A DNA stretch of 64,000 nt from Sanyastnella coralliicola (GTDB lineage Bacteria; Bacteroidota; Bacteroidia; Flavobacteriales_D; Sanyastnellaceae), in contig NZ_CP132543.1 of assembly GCF_030845195.1 (NCBI RefSeq), forward strand, positions 1,691,501 to 1,755,500, given 5' to 3'. Below the pieces are notes generated by a model that was given only the letters and a program-made list of their open reading frames with translations, was not told where the DNA came from and did no database searches. Positions within the stretch are counted from its first letter, which is position 1. Every line of letters begins with the position of its first letter. The translations under genes were made by a program, and so were the position numbers. Positions 8,184 through 16,119 of this stretch are shown here, piece after piece.

Positions 8184-9161
8184 ATGAGAACACTCTACCT
8201 TGTTGGGCTTTTCGTTTTGACAAGCCTTTATTCTATCGCACAAGAATGGGAGGAATATCAAGATGACACACTATTCACCTTTGAAACTCCATTCGAGCAT
8301 GTGCTAATACCCTCTGACTCCTCGAATCTATGGGTGATTGCTCAACCAAATAAAATCAAACTTGATACTGCCTTTACGCCACAACTGGCTTTGATTACTG
8401 ACAGCATCAACAATTACCCGATCAATAACCACTCTTCTTTTGACCTTATACTTTCAAGTGAACTGAATACCACCAGCGTTTACTTCGATTATGGCTTTTT
8501 CGTTGAGTTTCAACATAAAATGTACTCAGATACATTGACAGATGGAGGCTACATAGAAGCCTCGTATGATGGCGGAGAAACTTTTGAAAACATTATCGAT
8601 CAACCAAGTGCCGATGTATACTGGGATGTAAGTCCATGGAACGACTTCGAGTACACCAATTTCAACCTGTACACTGATGACGATACACTATATAATGGTG
8701 AACGAGGTTATTCTGGTTGTTTCGATTGGACTCAAACTAACTTTGGATGGGGTTATATTCCTGTGGCACCATCCGGGTTGCTTTCTACTCAAGTCGACAC
8801 TATCATCTTGCGTTTTAACTTCATATCCGACAGCCTAGACACCCAGAAAGAAGGCTGGATGATCGATAACTTCCGCTTTTATGCTGTTGACTTCGGAGGT
8901 TTCATAGGCGGACCAGCTGACGCCAACTTCACAGTTGGCCCCATCCCAGCTCAGCAACAAGTGACAGTGAACTTCCCAGTGCCATACGGGCAGCTGCGCT
9001 ATGAGGTCTATGATCTACAAGGAAAAGTGGTCAAGGAAATCGCTGAAAGCGGGACACAGGCTTCTGTCATCGACATTGACGATTTGCCTAATGGACTTTA
9101 CATACTGCGTATTTGGGGAGATGGAATAAACCTAGGCTCTGCCCGATTTATCAAAGACTAG
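8184..9161 (+). CDS. Secreted T9SS cargo protein
   Basis: The 325-residue product has a signal peptide (MRTLYLVGLFVLTSLYSIAQ). A beta-rich central region contains GGYIEASYDGG and a KEGWMIDNFRFY segment, patterns typical of jelly-roll/MAM-like modules beside secreted Bacteroidota peptidases. The last ~80 residues form a T9SS type A sorting domain with a GPIPAQQQV entry, a VYDLQGKVV turn and a LPNGLYILRI strand. The usual YPNP is replaced by GPIP, an accepted variant. No catalytic domain is present, so it is likely a surface adhesin or binding protein. A strong terminator follows 20 bp later. Confidence 0.83.
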   Translation: MRTLYLVGLFVLTSLYSIAQEWEEYQDDTLFTFETPFEHVLIPSDSSNLWVIAQPNKIKLDTAFTPQLALITDSINNYPINNHSSFDLILSSELNTTSVYFDYGFFVEFQHKMYSDTLTDGGYIEASYDGGETFENIIDQPSADVYWDVSPWNDFEYTNFNLYTDDDTLYNGERGYSGCFDWTQTNFGWGYIPVAPSGLLSTQVDTIILRFNFISDSLDTQKEGWMIDNFRFYAVDFGGFIGGPADANFTVGPIPAQQQVTVNFPVPYGQLRYEVYDLQGKVVKEIAESGTQASVIDIDDLPNGLYILRIWGDGINLGSARFIKD

Positions 9162-9180
9162 CGGAATTAGCTAGAAAGAC

Positions 9181-9212
9181 AAAGCCCGTTCAATCGAACG
9201 GGCTTTTTTATT
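9181..9212 (+). terminator. Rho-independent terminator
   Basis: A perfect 11-bp stem, AAAGCCCGTTC with GAACGGGCTTT, and a 4-base loop precede a T-rich run. It ends the T9SS cargo gene and directly abuts the left copy of the tRNA-derived repeat at 9213. Confidence 0.93.
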
Positions 9213-9230
9213 TTGTAGCGAGAGAGAGAC
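9213..9230. repeat. Left copy of tRNA-Met 3'-end direct repeat (candidate att site)
   Basis: The 18 bases TTGTAGCGAGAGAGAGAC are identical, in the same orientation, to 11217-11234, which covers the last 15 bases of the tRNA-Met gene plus three flanking bases. Such a detached tRNA 3' end is the expected scar of an integrative element inserted at the tRNA. A degraded integrase frame begins 19 bp further on. Confidence 0.65.
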
Positions 9231-9248
9231 GTATTTGAGCAATTTTAA

Positions 9249-9663
9249 ATGGGCAAAATAAAGCCCGTCAACGGCAACTCACTCATTTTGCTCCACCTTT
9301 CATATGGATACAAAAGAACCAAAGTGACCCCACAAAGCGAAAAGCAAATGTATGTTCCTGTGCGTGTATCGAGTGGCTTGAAAACATGCGCAACATGGTG
9401 AAAGGAACTGCCGAACACTATGGCACCCAACTCCTCGTGTACCTTAAAAGAAACCGAGAGTTGTTTGACGCATATGACCAAGGCAATGAATCAATCGAGC
9501 CGCAGGATGGCGATGACTACAACTTGGGGATATATTGATGGAGTGGATGTCAAAACAGAACCGAGAAAAAATGACGCAGTACGTGAAACAACATGGAACA
9601 CTGCGGGATAAGCTGCGCCCATCTGCGTCCACTCAATCAAACATCTCACATTCCAAATTCTAA
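9249..9663 (+). pseudogene. Frameshifted N-terminal remnant of a tyrosine-recombinase-type integrase
   Basis: Three successive frames read as one protein broken by small indels. Frame one starts with ATG at 9249 (MGKIKPVNGNSLILLHLSYG, then YVPVRVSSGLKT) and stops at 9401. Frame two takes over near 9395 (MVKGTAEHYGTQLLVYLKRN) and stops at 9538. Frame three continues from about 9515 (LGDILMEWMSKQNREKMTQY) to the stop at 9663. The first part has the look of the N-terminal beta-strand domain of Bacteroidota phage-type integrases, and the second part their helical core-binding entry. No R-H-R-Y catalytic domain follows. Family assignment is from pattern memory; decay and frame switching are seen directly. 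The rest of the gap to 9797 holds nothing recognisable. Confidence 0.55.
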
Positions 9664-9797
9664 TTACTCGACATTAAGCTTTTGAGCCTTGATATGGGCA
9701 GGAACCGAAGTTGTAACAATTTGGATGAAATTAAATAGCTTTAATAGATCGGTTCCTTTTTGTTTACACGATCAATCAGTCAAAGACTAAAACAATT

Positions 9798-10592
9798 CTA
9801 TCTACTTAGCAGTAAGATGCGATATGCCCCTTGAATAACGAGTGCAAAAACAATGGTTCCCACGATCAAATCAGGTTTGTTTGAATTTGACCAATGAACC
9901 AAAATTGCTGCGATGATTACTCCCACATTTATAATGACATCGTTTGAGGTAAATATCATACTCGCCTTAATGTGTGCCTCTTCTTTATTCTTCGACTTTT
10001 GCAAAATGTAAAGGCAAATTGAGTTTGCGGCAAGTGCGAGAAGAGATACGATGATCATTGTGGAAGTGTCGGGAATGGTTTCAGCACTAAAGAACCTCCT
10101 CAAAACTTCTAAGAAACCGATCATCGCAAGGAAAATTTGAAAATATCCAGCAATCCTTGCAATGCGCTTTTTTTTAATAAAGGTCCCGCCAACCGCAATT
10201 AAGCTAATTCCATACACAAAACTATCAGCAAGCATATCGAAACTATCAGCGATAAGACCTATTGATTTCGAAATCAGTCCCGTACAAATCTCAATGACAA
10301 AAAAGACGAAATTTATGGCAAGAACGAATTTAAGAAGCTTCCTTTGGTTGGAATCGTCTTCAAACTCTATTTGATCCGTTCTCTCATATGAGATTCTCTT
10401 TCCACCTAAGTTTAATTCAAAAACACTTTTATCTATTTCGTCAACTTGTCCTTTATGAAAAACGGTCATCAAGCGATTATCAATCTCAAAATCTAAGTGC
10501 GTTACTCCTTCAATCTCCTCTAGTTTCATTCTAAGAAGATTTTCCTCAGACGGGCAGTCCATTTTTGAAATCTTGTAAACCGTTTTATTCAT
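9798..10592 (-). CDS. Cation diffusion facilitator-like transporter with N-terminal HMA domain
   Basis: The 264-residue product fuses a heavy-metal-associated domain (residues 1-70) to a CDF membrane domain of five or six helices (residues about 85-262). The HMA metal loop reads MDCPSEE at 11-17, so one of the two usual cysteines is replaced. The CDF part keeps the DSFDMLAD signature (116-123) in helix 2 and an SND motif near 216-218 in helix 5, where related exporters carry acidic or histidine ligands. The CDF C-terminal cytoplasmic domain is absent. Such HMA-CDF fusions in Bacteroidota are annotated as cation transporters, often in metal-resistance loci. It lies 7 bp downstream of the DUF3703 gene, in one operon. 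The metal is not determinable. Confidence 0.82.
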   Translation of the reverse strand: MNKTVYKISKMDCPSEENLLRMKLEEIEGVTHLDFEIDNRLMTVFHKGQVDEIDKSVFELNLGGKRISYERTDQIEFEDDSNQRKLLKFVLAINFVFFVIEICTGLISKSIGLIADSFDMLADSFVYGISLIAVGGTFIKKKRIARIAGYFQIFLAMIGFLEVLRRFFSAETIPDTSTMIIVSLLALAANSICLYILQKSKNKEEAHIKASMIFTSNDVIINVGVIIAAILVHWSNSNKPDLIVGTIVFALVIQGAYRILLLSR

Positions 10593-10599
10593 TCAATAA

Positions 10600-10980
10600 T
10601 CAAGGCTCATGCGGAACGCCTGCTTTTTCAAAAATAGAAATCAATTCCTCATTTATAGGAAGTGGTTTCAAGGGTGGCACGTTAGCACCCCCCGTGTTAC
10701 CAACTGGGATTTTTCCAACGAAAGATTTGACACCTCCAAATACTAGTCTAGGAATCTGTCCGACTACTTCCTTCCAGTTCTTAATTTTAAAACCGAATTG
10801 TAGCATTTTCCAATGAACGTAGCTGTGAGCGTAAGGATACTTTTGTCCAATTATATGTGCTCGCTCCAAATGGTTCCATGCCTTAGCACGGTTCTCATGA
10901 TCAAACTCTCTTTTGTAATCTATCAGTTCCTTTTGGTAGTAAGGCTTTAAGCCTTTGGGCATAGAAGTGTAAAATCTCAT
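10600..10980 (-). CDS. DUF3703 family protein
   Basis: The 126-residue sequence matches the DUF3703 pattern: a helix with AWNHLERAHIIGQKYPYAHS, an HWKMLQFGFK segment, and the signature VGKIPVGNTGGANV with PLKPLPI behind it. The family has no established function but is repeatedly found beside metal or mercury resistance genes, and here it immediately precedes an HMA-CDF transporter. No signal peptide or membrane helix is evident. Both genes sit inside the tRNA-Met-bounded island. Confidence 0.85.
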   Translation of the reverse strand: MRFYTSMPKGLKPYYQKELIDYKREFDHENRAKAWNHLERAHIIGQKYPYAHSYVHWKMLQFGFKIKNWKEVVGQIPRLVFGGVKSFVGKIPVGNTGGANVPPLKPLPINEELISIFEKAGVPHEP

Positions 10981-11169
10981 GGCTTAGTTATACTTGTGTA
11001 ATTCTCATATTACCCACAACTGTTTGACGAAAAATGGCTTTCTCTGTCTTGATACATTCGATGCGAAGTGTCGTAAAACAGATTGCATATACAAGTCATT
11101 TGCGGCTTGAGTGAAATATACAAAGGGCTTTTAAGGAATCCAATTATACAACTCATTATGCAACTCACA

Positions 11170-11219
11170 AAAAACCCCTTCTACAAACCGCTATTGACGG
11201 GCTATGCAGAAGGGGATTG
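11170..11219 (-). terminator. Terminator of the tRNA-Met transcript
   Basis: On the minus strand, immediately after the tRNA 3' end, CCCCTTCT and AGAAGGGG form an 8-bp stem around a ~24-base loop, followed by a T run. It is placed to end the tRNA transcript. It lies on the island side of the tRNA, so it arrived with the island or was copied by it. Confidence 0.8.
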
Positions 11220-11234
11220 TAGCGAGAGAGAGAC
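11217..11234. repeat. Right copy of tRNA 3'-end direct repeat (candidate att site)
   Basis: Identical to 9213-9230. It includes the 15 terminal bases of tRNA-Met (3' half of the T arm and acceptor strand) plus three bases beyond the discriminator. Confidence 0.65.
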
Positions 11235-11293
11235 TTGAACTCTCGACCTCAGGATTATGAATCCTGCGCTCTAACCAGCTGAGCTACCTCGCC
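11220..11293 (-). tRNA. tRNA-Met (CAT anticodon)
   Basis: The minus strand folds as a complete 74-nt cloverleaf. The 7-bp acceptor stem starts GGCGAGG, the D arm has AGCTGGTTAGA, the anticodon stem CAGGA/TCCTG encloses TTCATAA with anticodon CAT, and the T arm GAGAG/CTCTC encloses TTCAAGT. The discriminator is A and CCA is not encoded. Features fit elongator tRNA-Met of Bacteroidota: the initiator hallmark of three G-C pairs above the anticodon loop is absent. A lysidine-type tRNA-Ile with the same CAT anticodon is not fully excluded by eye. Confidence 0.95.
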
Positions 11294-11305
11294 ATTTCAG
11301 GGGCG

Positions 11306-11313
11306 CAAATATA
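11306..11313 (-). promoter_or_regulatory. -7 promoter element for tRNA-Met (TATATTTG)
   Basis: On the minus strand TATATTTG, an exact TAnnTTTG match, ends 12 bp upstream of the first base of the tRNA, fitting a transcription start a few bases before the mature 5' end. Confidence 0.65.
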
Positions 11314-11414
11314 GATATTTTTTAAAAGTCACACCACATTTTAGACTTATATAAACGGAGTGGTATCGTAAGGGAAAATGTCTATATTACCTGACTTCCT
11401 AACAAGGACTATGT

Positions 11415-11804
11415 ATGGATAAGGAAAAATTCCAACGAGAATACCTCATTAACGCCTCTAAAGGCATTCTATATAATTGTTTAAGTACTCCAAGCGGACT
11501 TTCTGAATGGTTCGCTGATGATGTAAACATCCGCAAAGATGTCTACACATTTCTGTGGGATGGCGCTGGTGAAGACGCCCGCCTTCTTACTAAAAAACGT
11601 GAAGAGTACGTTAAATTCAAGTGGCTCGAAACCGAAGAAGATGACGACGATAAGTCGTTCTTTGAACTTCGTATCAAGATCGATGCACTCACCGGTGAAA
11701 CAGCCTTAATTGTCACTGATTTCGCTGAAGAGGATGAACTAGAAGAAGCGCAGCTACTTTGGGATAGCCAAGTAGACAAACTAAAGCGCATTCTAGGTTC
11801 GTAA
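11415..11804 (+). CDS. START-like (SRPBCC) domain protein
   Basis: A 129-residue single-domain protein with the helix-grip pattern of the START/AHSA1 superfamily: an N-terminal strand (KFQREYLINASKGILYNC), the helix PSGLSEWFADDV, and a long C-terminal helix (LEEAQLLWDSQVDKLKRILG). It matches the small START-like family almost universal in Bacteroidota, of unknown ligand. It is cytoplasmic, very acidic in the EEDDDDK loop, and sits alone between the tRNA and a convergent operon. Confidence 0.85.
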   Translation: MDKEKFQREYLINASKGILYNCLSTPSGLSEWFADDVNIRKDVYTFLWDGAGEDARLLTKKREEYVKFKWLETEEDDDDKSFFELRIKIDALTGETALIVTDFAEEDELEEAQLLWDSQVDKLKRILGS

Positions 11805-11811
11805 CCTCCTT

Positions 11812-12516
11812 CTAGAATATCAAAAGGAAGTCTTTCAAAAGCTCCTTATAATCATCTGAATACTCGCCAAAGGCATCTTCAACCGTGAGTTGGTTCGTCT
11901 CCATCTCTGTTTCTTTATGCCCTAAGGTCACAATGATCCGTTTGGCTTCACGATCCGGCTTGGTGTACAAATGAGTCATCTGTTCAGGATGAAGCGCTAC
12001 ATCATGCGCTGTATCGAAGAACTCTTCCTTTCGGTCGTATGGCCAAATGATGGTCATCTTCCCTCCTGGTTTAAGCAGACGCTTTCCGCCATCCATCAGA
12101 TAGAAGATCGACAAACCATGATCTTGACGCGCCAAAGAACGCTGGTATCGTGGAGACCTCAGGCTCTCTTGAAAGAAAGGTGGATTAGAAACGATATGAT
12201 CAAACTGATGGTCGCTCAAGAAAGACTGAAAGGAGGTGTTGGTGACTTCAATACGATCACTGAAAGGAGATCCTTGCACGTTTTGTGTTGCCTCTGAGGC
12301 AGCGGCTTCATCAATCTCTAACGTCGTGATCTCGATTCCAGGAAATCGCTGAGCAAGCATCAAGCTCACCACTCCTGTCCCCGTCCCTACTTCCAAGACC
12401 TGCAAAGCTCCTTCACAAGGAGCTAGCGCACCGAGTACCAATCCATCGGTCCCGATTTTCATTGCGCTTCGGTCTTGTCTTACTTGGAATTGCTTAAAGC
12501 GAAAAGGTTTACTCAC
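11812..12516 (-). CDS. trmN6: tRNA1(Val) adenine-37 N6-methyltransferase
   Basis: A 234-residue class I methyltransferase of the YfiC/TrmN6 family, which methylates A37 of tRNA-Val. It shows the SAM-binding loop EVGTGTGVVS at about 42-51 and the amino-methyltransferase motif NPPFF at 111-115, followed by the family-typical SLARQDHGLS stretch near 130. Start is GTG and overlaps the PaaY-like gene by 8 bp, so it is the last gene of an overlapping four-gene minus-strand operon. Length and motifs are complete. Confidence 0.92.
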   Translation of the reverse strand: MSKPFRFKQFQVRQDRSAMKIGTDGLVLGALAPCEGALQVLEVGTGTGVVSLMLAQRFPGIEITTLEIDEAAASEATQNVQGSPFSDRIEVTNTSFQSFLSDHQFDHIVSNPPFFQESLRSPRYQRSLARQDHGLSIFYLMDGGKRLLKPGGKMTIIWPYDRKEEFFDTAHDVALHPEQMTHLYTKPDREAKRIIVTLGHKETEMETNQLTVEDAFGEYSDDYKELLKDFLLIF

Positions 12517-13108
12517 CCTTCTTCAGTTGTTCCCAGGTTTCGTAGAGCTTTTCTTGTGACGGACGATCATCTGGAATTTCACTCAGAGGCTCAACTTCAC
12601 GCATATGCTCCTGAATATCTCCTGGGAGCTGCTGGTATAGCGCGGTGCCTTTTGTCTTCCAGTTAAGCATGTCGTCACTGACCTCCTTGATGATCTTAGC
12701 TGGGTTGCCAACGACCAAACTTCTAGGAGGAACCACTGTCTTTGCTTTCACGAAACTCAAGGCGCCAATGATCGATCCGTCGCCGATCTCTGCCTCATCC
12801 ATAATCACGGCATTCATGCCCACGAGTACATTCTTACCAATATTGGCTCCATGTACGATGGCTCCATGCCCTATGTGCGCACCTTCATCAAGGGTTAAAG
12901 TCACGCCTGGGAACATGTGCACTGTGCAATTCTCTTGCACATTACAACCATCTTTGATCACAATACCACCCCAATCACCACGAATCGCAGCTCCTGGTCC
13001 GATATAGCAGTCTTTTCCGATGATGACATTTCCCGTCACAGCGGCGAGCGGATGAACGTATGAAGATGGGTGGACAACTGGGATGAACCCTTTGAATTCG
13101 TAAAACAT
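12509..13108 (-). CDS. paaY: Gamma-carbonic-anhydrase-like hexapeptide protein, PaaY type
   Basis: The 199-residue protein has a left-handed beta-helix of hexapeptide repeats across residues ~12-115 and a long C-terminal helix with REVEPLSEIP. Metal-ligand histidines of the gamma-carbonic-anhydrase type are at His64, His81 and His86 (CTVHMFPG, IGHGAIVHGA). The EVEPL C-terminal extension fits PaaY of phenylacetate degradation, a thioesterase that removes dead-end CoA intermediates in studied species. The thiolase two genes upstream supports this, but other paa genes are not in the window. Coupled to both neighbours by overlaps. Confidence 0.8.
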   Translation of the reverse strand: MFYEFKGFIPVVHPSSYVHPLAAVTGNVIIGKDCYIGPGAAIRGDWGGIVIKDGCNVQENCTVHMFPGVTLTLDEGAHIGHGAIVHGANIGKNVLVGMNAVIMDEAEIGDGSIIGALSFVKAKTVVPPRSLVVGNPAKIIKEVSDDMLNWKTKGTALYQQLPGDIQEHMREVEPLSEIPDDRPSQEKLYETWEQLKKGE

Positions 13109-13716
13109 TACTTGTACTTATCGTTAAGTCCGCTTCCTTTTGCCAACAGGTCAATCACCTTTTTCATTCGGCGTTCCTTCGTCTCCTCACGTTTCGCTTC
13201 AGTAAAGAACTCTACATATTCTTTCTTATTCGAATAGCTCATACCATCGAAAGTATTCCAGACCTCGTTGCTTTGCAGCACTTTTTTGAAAGCTTCTGGT
13301 ATAACCAATGGTTTGCGCGTCTTCGTGAGGTCGACCTTTTTTCCTGCTGCATTGTTCGCCGCAGCTTCACGGACGTACGCTTTAAAGGTATCAAGGTCAA
13401 GGGGATCGTCTTTAGTGAATTTCCATGTGCGCATTGCTGCATTACCGCTTGGTCCAACACTCAAGACCTCCGCAGTATCGTTAATCAAAGCACCCTGGAA
13501 AAAATGAACCACCATATGATGCTTGTGAGCGCCGTAGCTGCACACCAAGCCGTGATGATTGAGGCAAGGCCATTGCCATTTATAATCGTCTTGAATCTCA
13601 GCAACAGCATCGTGTGCTGCCTCACGAATTGAAGTAATTATCGCACGCTCAGCATCATCACGTTTGTCCAAGTAGGCTTGGATCTTTTGCGCTGCATCTG
13701 GATTCACCTTACTCAT
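13108..13716 (-). CDS. YdeI/OmpD-associated family protein with DUF1801-like domain
   Basis: The 202-residue protein combines a DUF1801-type N-terminal domain (KIQAYLDKRDDAERAIITSI, DYKWQWPCLNHHGLVCSYGA, HMVVHFFQGA) with a C-terminal YdeI-like segment. That segment includes KPLVIPEAFKKVL and the YSNKKEYVEFFTEAKREETK tail. Members have no firm biochemical role; the YdeI name comes from weak links to peptide resistance. Its ATG overlaps the thiolase stop (ATGA) and its stop overlaps the next start, so it is in the same operon as thiolase, paaY-like and trmN6, probably without pathway meaning. Confidence 0.83.
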   Translation of the reverse strand: MSKVNPDAAQKIQAYLDKRDDAERAIITSIREAAHDAVAEIQDDYKWQWPCLNHHGLVCSYGAHKHHMVVHFFQGALINDTAEVLSVGPSGNAAMRTWKFTKDDPLDLDTFKAYVREAAANNAAGKKVDLTKTRKPLVIPEAFKKVLQSNEVWNTFDGMSYSNKKEYVEFFTEAKREETKERRMKKVIDLLAKGSGLNDKYK

Positions 13717-14921
13717 ACTCGCTCAATAATGGCCGCGTATCCTTGTCCTACCCCAACACACATCGTTACTAAAGCATAACGCTTGCCAGTTTTCTGAAGC
13801 TCAATAGCCGCTGAATTCAACATCCGCGCTCCGGTCATTCCCAGTGGATGTCCGATCGCAATCGCACCACCATTCGGATTGACACGCGGATCATCATCAT
13901 CAAGACCAAGCTCACGCATACATGCTAAACTCTGAGCTGCGAAGGCTTCGTTCAATTCTATGATGTCTAGATCATTCAAGCTCAATCCAGCACGTTTCAA
14001 TGCTTTGTTCGTTGCCTCTACAGGACCAATTCCCATAATTCGTGGTTCAACACCAGCTACGGCAGAGCTTACAATGCGTGCCTTCGGAGTCAGTCCGTGT
14101 TGCTTCACTCCTTCTTCAGACGCCATCAACAAAGCAGCTGCACCATCATTCAATCCACTAGCATTTCCAGCTGTAACCGTTCCGCCTTCTTTGCGGAATA
14201 CAGCTCTCAACTTCCCAAGCACCTCCATCGAGCTGTTTGGCTTGATAAATTCATCTTGGTCAAACACCAACGGGTCTTGCTTTCTTCTTGGAATCTCCAC
14301 GGCAACAATCTCCTCAGCCAAACGTCCATTGCGCTGTGCTTCCGCTGCTTTCATTTGAGATCTGTAAGCGAAGGTATCTTGGTCTTCTCGACTGATCTTG
14401 TAGATATCAACCAGGTTCTCTGCGGTTTGTCCCATTGAATCGGTACCGTAGAGTTCCTTCATCTTCTTATTGACGAAGCGCCATCCGAAACTTGAATCGT
14501 GCATCTCTGCATCGCGCCCGAATGGCTTGCTCACCTTTGAGATCACCCATGGACCTCGCGTCATGTGCTCTACACCACCGGCAATAAATACATCTCCTTC
14601 GTTCAACTGAATAGCACGTGAGGCATTGATGGCTGAAGCCAATCCTGAGCTACATAGTCGGTTCACTGTTTCACCAGGAACACTCCAAGGAAGGCCTGCT
14701 AGCAAACCAGCCATGCGCGCGACATTACGATTATCTTCTCCCGCTTGATTGGCACAACCTAAGATGACATCTTCAATGGCTGCCAGATCAAGATTTGGGT
14801 GTCTTTCGATTAATGCTTTGATCGCGTGTGCCGCCAAATCATCTGTTCTTACTGGTGCTAAGGTTCCTCCGAAATTTCCAATTGGAGTGCGGATTCCGTC
14901 TATAAGAAATGCGTCTTTCAT
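13713..14921 (-). CDS. paaJ: Acetyl-CoA acyltransferase, 3-oxoadipyl-CoA thiolase-like
   Basis: A 402-residue thiolase with all catalytic elements: Cys90 in [10 protein letters not shown], the EHMTRGPWV stretch of the 3-oxoadipyl-CoA subgroup, [11 protein letters not shown] (His near 358) and the second cysteine in TMCVGVGQG near 388. The DTTIGWRF-like [11 protein letters not shown] and [10 protein letters not shown] segments resemble PcaF/PaaJ more than fatty-acid FadA. It would cleave 3-oxoadipyl-CoA to succinyl-CoA and acetyl-CoA, the last step of phenylacetate or protocatechuate catabolism. A general beta-ketothiolase role remains possible. First gene of the overlapping four-gene operon. 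Confidence 0.83.
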   Translation of the reverse strand: MKDAFLIDGIRTPIGNFGGTLAPVRTDDLAAHAIKALIERHPNLDLAAIEDVILGCANQAGEDNRNVARMAGLLAGLPWSVPGETVNRLCSSGLASAINASRAIQLNEGDVFIAGGVEHMTRGPWVISKVSKPFGRDAEMHDSSFGWRFVNKKMKELYGTDSMGQTAENLVDIYKISREDQDTFAYRSQMKAAEAQRNGRLAEEIVAVEIPRRKQDPLVFDQDEFIKPNSSMEVLGKLRAVFRKEGGTVTAGNASGLNDGAAALLMASEEGVKQHGLTPKARIVSSAVAGVEPRIMGIGPVEATNKALKRAGLSLNDLDIIELNEAFAAQSLACMRELGLDDDDPRVNPNGGAIAIGHPLGMTGARMLNSAAIELQKTGKRYALVTMCVGVGQGYAAIIERV

Positions 14922-15024
14922 ATTCGATATTCTGAAACAAAGATAGTGTTCCTTTTGGGGCTTTTTGTTTCCTCTTTTCGCTAGCGAGGAATAGGAAATC
15001 CTTGGAATTTCCGACCTTCGGAAT

Positions 15025-16119
15025 GTGAAGATCGTGATCGTTTCTGTCTTCCCTCCGTTCCGTGGAGGTATTGCTCAATTTAACGAGCACATGATGAGTG
15101 CATTAGTGGACCAAGGACATGAGGTACACGCCATCAATTTCAAGCGTCAGTATCCTCAACTCATCTTTCCTGGGAAAACACAATACCTCGATGACCATCG
15201 CGAAATCGCCAATACCCCTGCACTTTTAGACTCCATCAACCCGCTTAGCTGGAAACGTACTGCGAGCCATGTAAACTCATTGAATGCCGACTTAGTCATC
15301 ATTCCTTACTGGACCGGCTACCTGGCTCCTGCCCTTGCTTCGGTTGCACATCGTTGCACTGCTCCGGTTCTAGGATTGCTCCACAATGCGATTCCACATG
15401 ACGCCGGAAGCTTTCAACAGAAACTTGGGAGACGTTTTATCGACGCCTGTGATCGCTACATCACGCTTTCTGAAAGTGTATCGAATGACCTTCTTCGATT
15501 GCGTCCCAATGCTTCGGTAACACAAGCTTTTCATCCAATTTACACTCATCTTGGTGAATCGCTAGCGCGGAACGCTGCTTCCCAGCTTCTTGGTGTAGAC
15601 GATGACAAGAAAACACTGCTCTTCTTTGGATTGATTAGGCCTTACAAAGGACTTGACGTCTTGTTGAAAGCCTTCAATAAACTCCCTTCAGAATACCAAC
15701 TATTAGTTGCAGGAGAAGCCTACGAAGATCAAGACAAATATGAGGCAATGATTGATCAAGCGGCCAAGAACAGAGTTGTCTTCTCCAATGGGTTCATTCC
15801 AGACGATGAAGTCAACCGTTGGTTTTCAGCATGTGACCTAGTGGTGTTACCCTATAAGTCTGCAACTCAAAGTGGTGTGACGGCTACAGCACTTCACTTC
15901 AATAAAGCGATCGTAGCATCGAACGTAGGTGGTCTCTCAGAATACATTGACCACGAATCCACAGGGATGTTGGTTCCACCTTTGGATGAGACCGCACTGA
16001 GCGAGGCCATTCTTCGCTGGTTTCACGGAAGCGATTCCGCGCTAGCGAGAGAAGAAAGCATACAAAAGAAAAAGGATCAATTCAGCTGGAAGCGATTCGC
16101 CCAGTTGATTACTTCGTGA
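15025..16119 (+). CDS. Glycosyltransferase family 4 (group 1)
   Basis: The 364-residue protein has the GT-B layout. The N-terminal domain starts MKIVIVSVFPPFRGGIAQFN with the glycine-rich acceptor loop, and the C-terminal domain carries LLFFGLIRPYKGLDVLLKAF, a VVLPY segment with Ser/Thr behind, and AIVASNVGGLSEYI. The canonical EX7E region is weakly preserved (ATQSGVTATALHFNKAIVA). It probably transfers a sugar from a nucleotide donor to a surface glycan or lipid. Start is GTG at 15025, preceded by stops. Two copies of the dispersed TCGCTAGCGCGGAA motif lie inside it (15559, 16035). It converges with and overlaps the DoxX gene by 11 bp. Confidence 0.86.
   Translation: MKIVIVSVFPPFRGGIAQFNEHMMSALVDQGHEVHAINFKRQYPQLIFPGKTQYLDDHREIANTPALLDSINPLSWKRTASHVNSLNADLVIIPYWTGYLAPALASVAHRCTAPVLGLLHNAIPHDAGSFQQKLGRRFIDACDRYITLSESVSNDLLRLRPNASVTQAFHPIYTHLGESLARNAASQLLGVDDDKKTLLFFGLIRPYKGLDVLLKAFNKLPSEYQLLVAGEAYEDQDKYEAMIDQAAKNRVVFSNGFIPDDEVNRWFSACDLVVLPYKSATQSGVTATALHFNKAIVASNVGGLSEYIDHESTGMLVPPLDETALSEAILRWFHGSDSALAREESIQKKKDQFSWKRFAQLITS

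Larger units (their letters stand above)
9213..11234. mobile_element. Small degenerate genomic island at tRNA-Met
   Basis: About 2 kb lies between the two copies of the 18-bp tRNA 3'-end repeat. It holds an integrase remnant next to the distal repeat and two metal-associated genes (HMA-CDF transporter and DUF3703). By eye the cargo is more A/T-rich than the flanks. The order intact tRNA, cargo, integrase, detached tRNA end is the classical layout for tyrosine-recombinase islands. With a frameshifted and truncated integrase, the element should no longer move on its own. The boundary rests on an 18-bp match that includes a GAGA tract. Confidence 0.6.

Noticed and set aside
9213-9230. Second tRNA gene
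   Set aside because: Only the 3' terminal part of the tRNA is present, with no D or anticodon arm upstream; it is an att-like fragment.
9245-9632. Intact small genes within the integrase remnant (both strands)
   Set aside because: The plus-strand frames join end to end as one broken protein; the minus-strand frames have no recognisable coding features.
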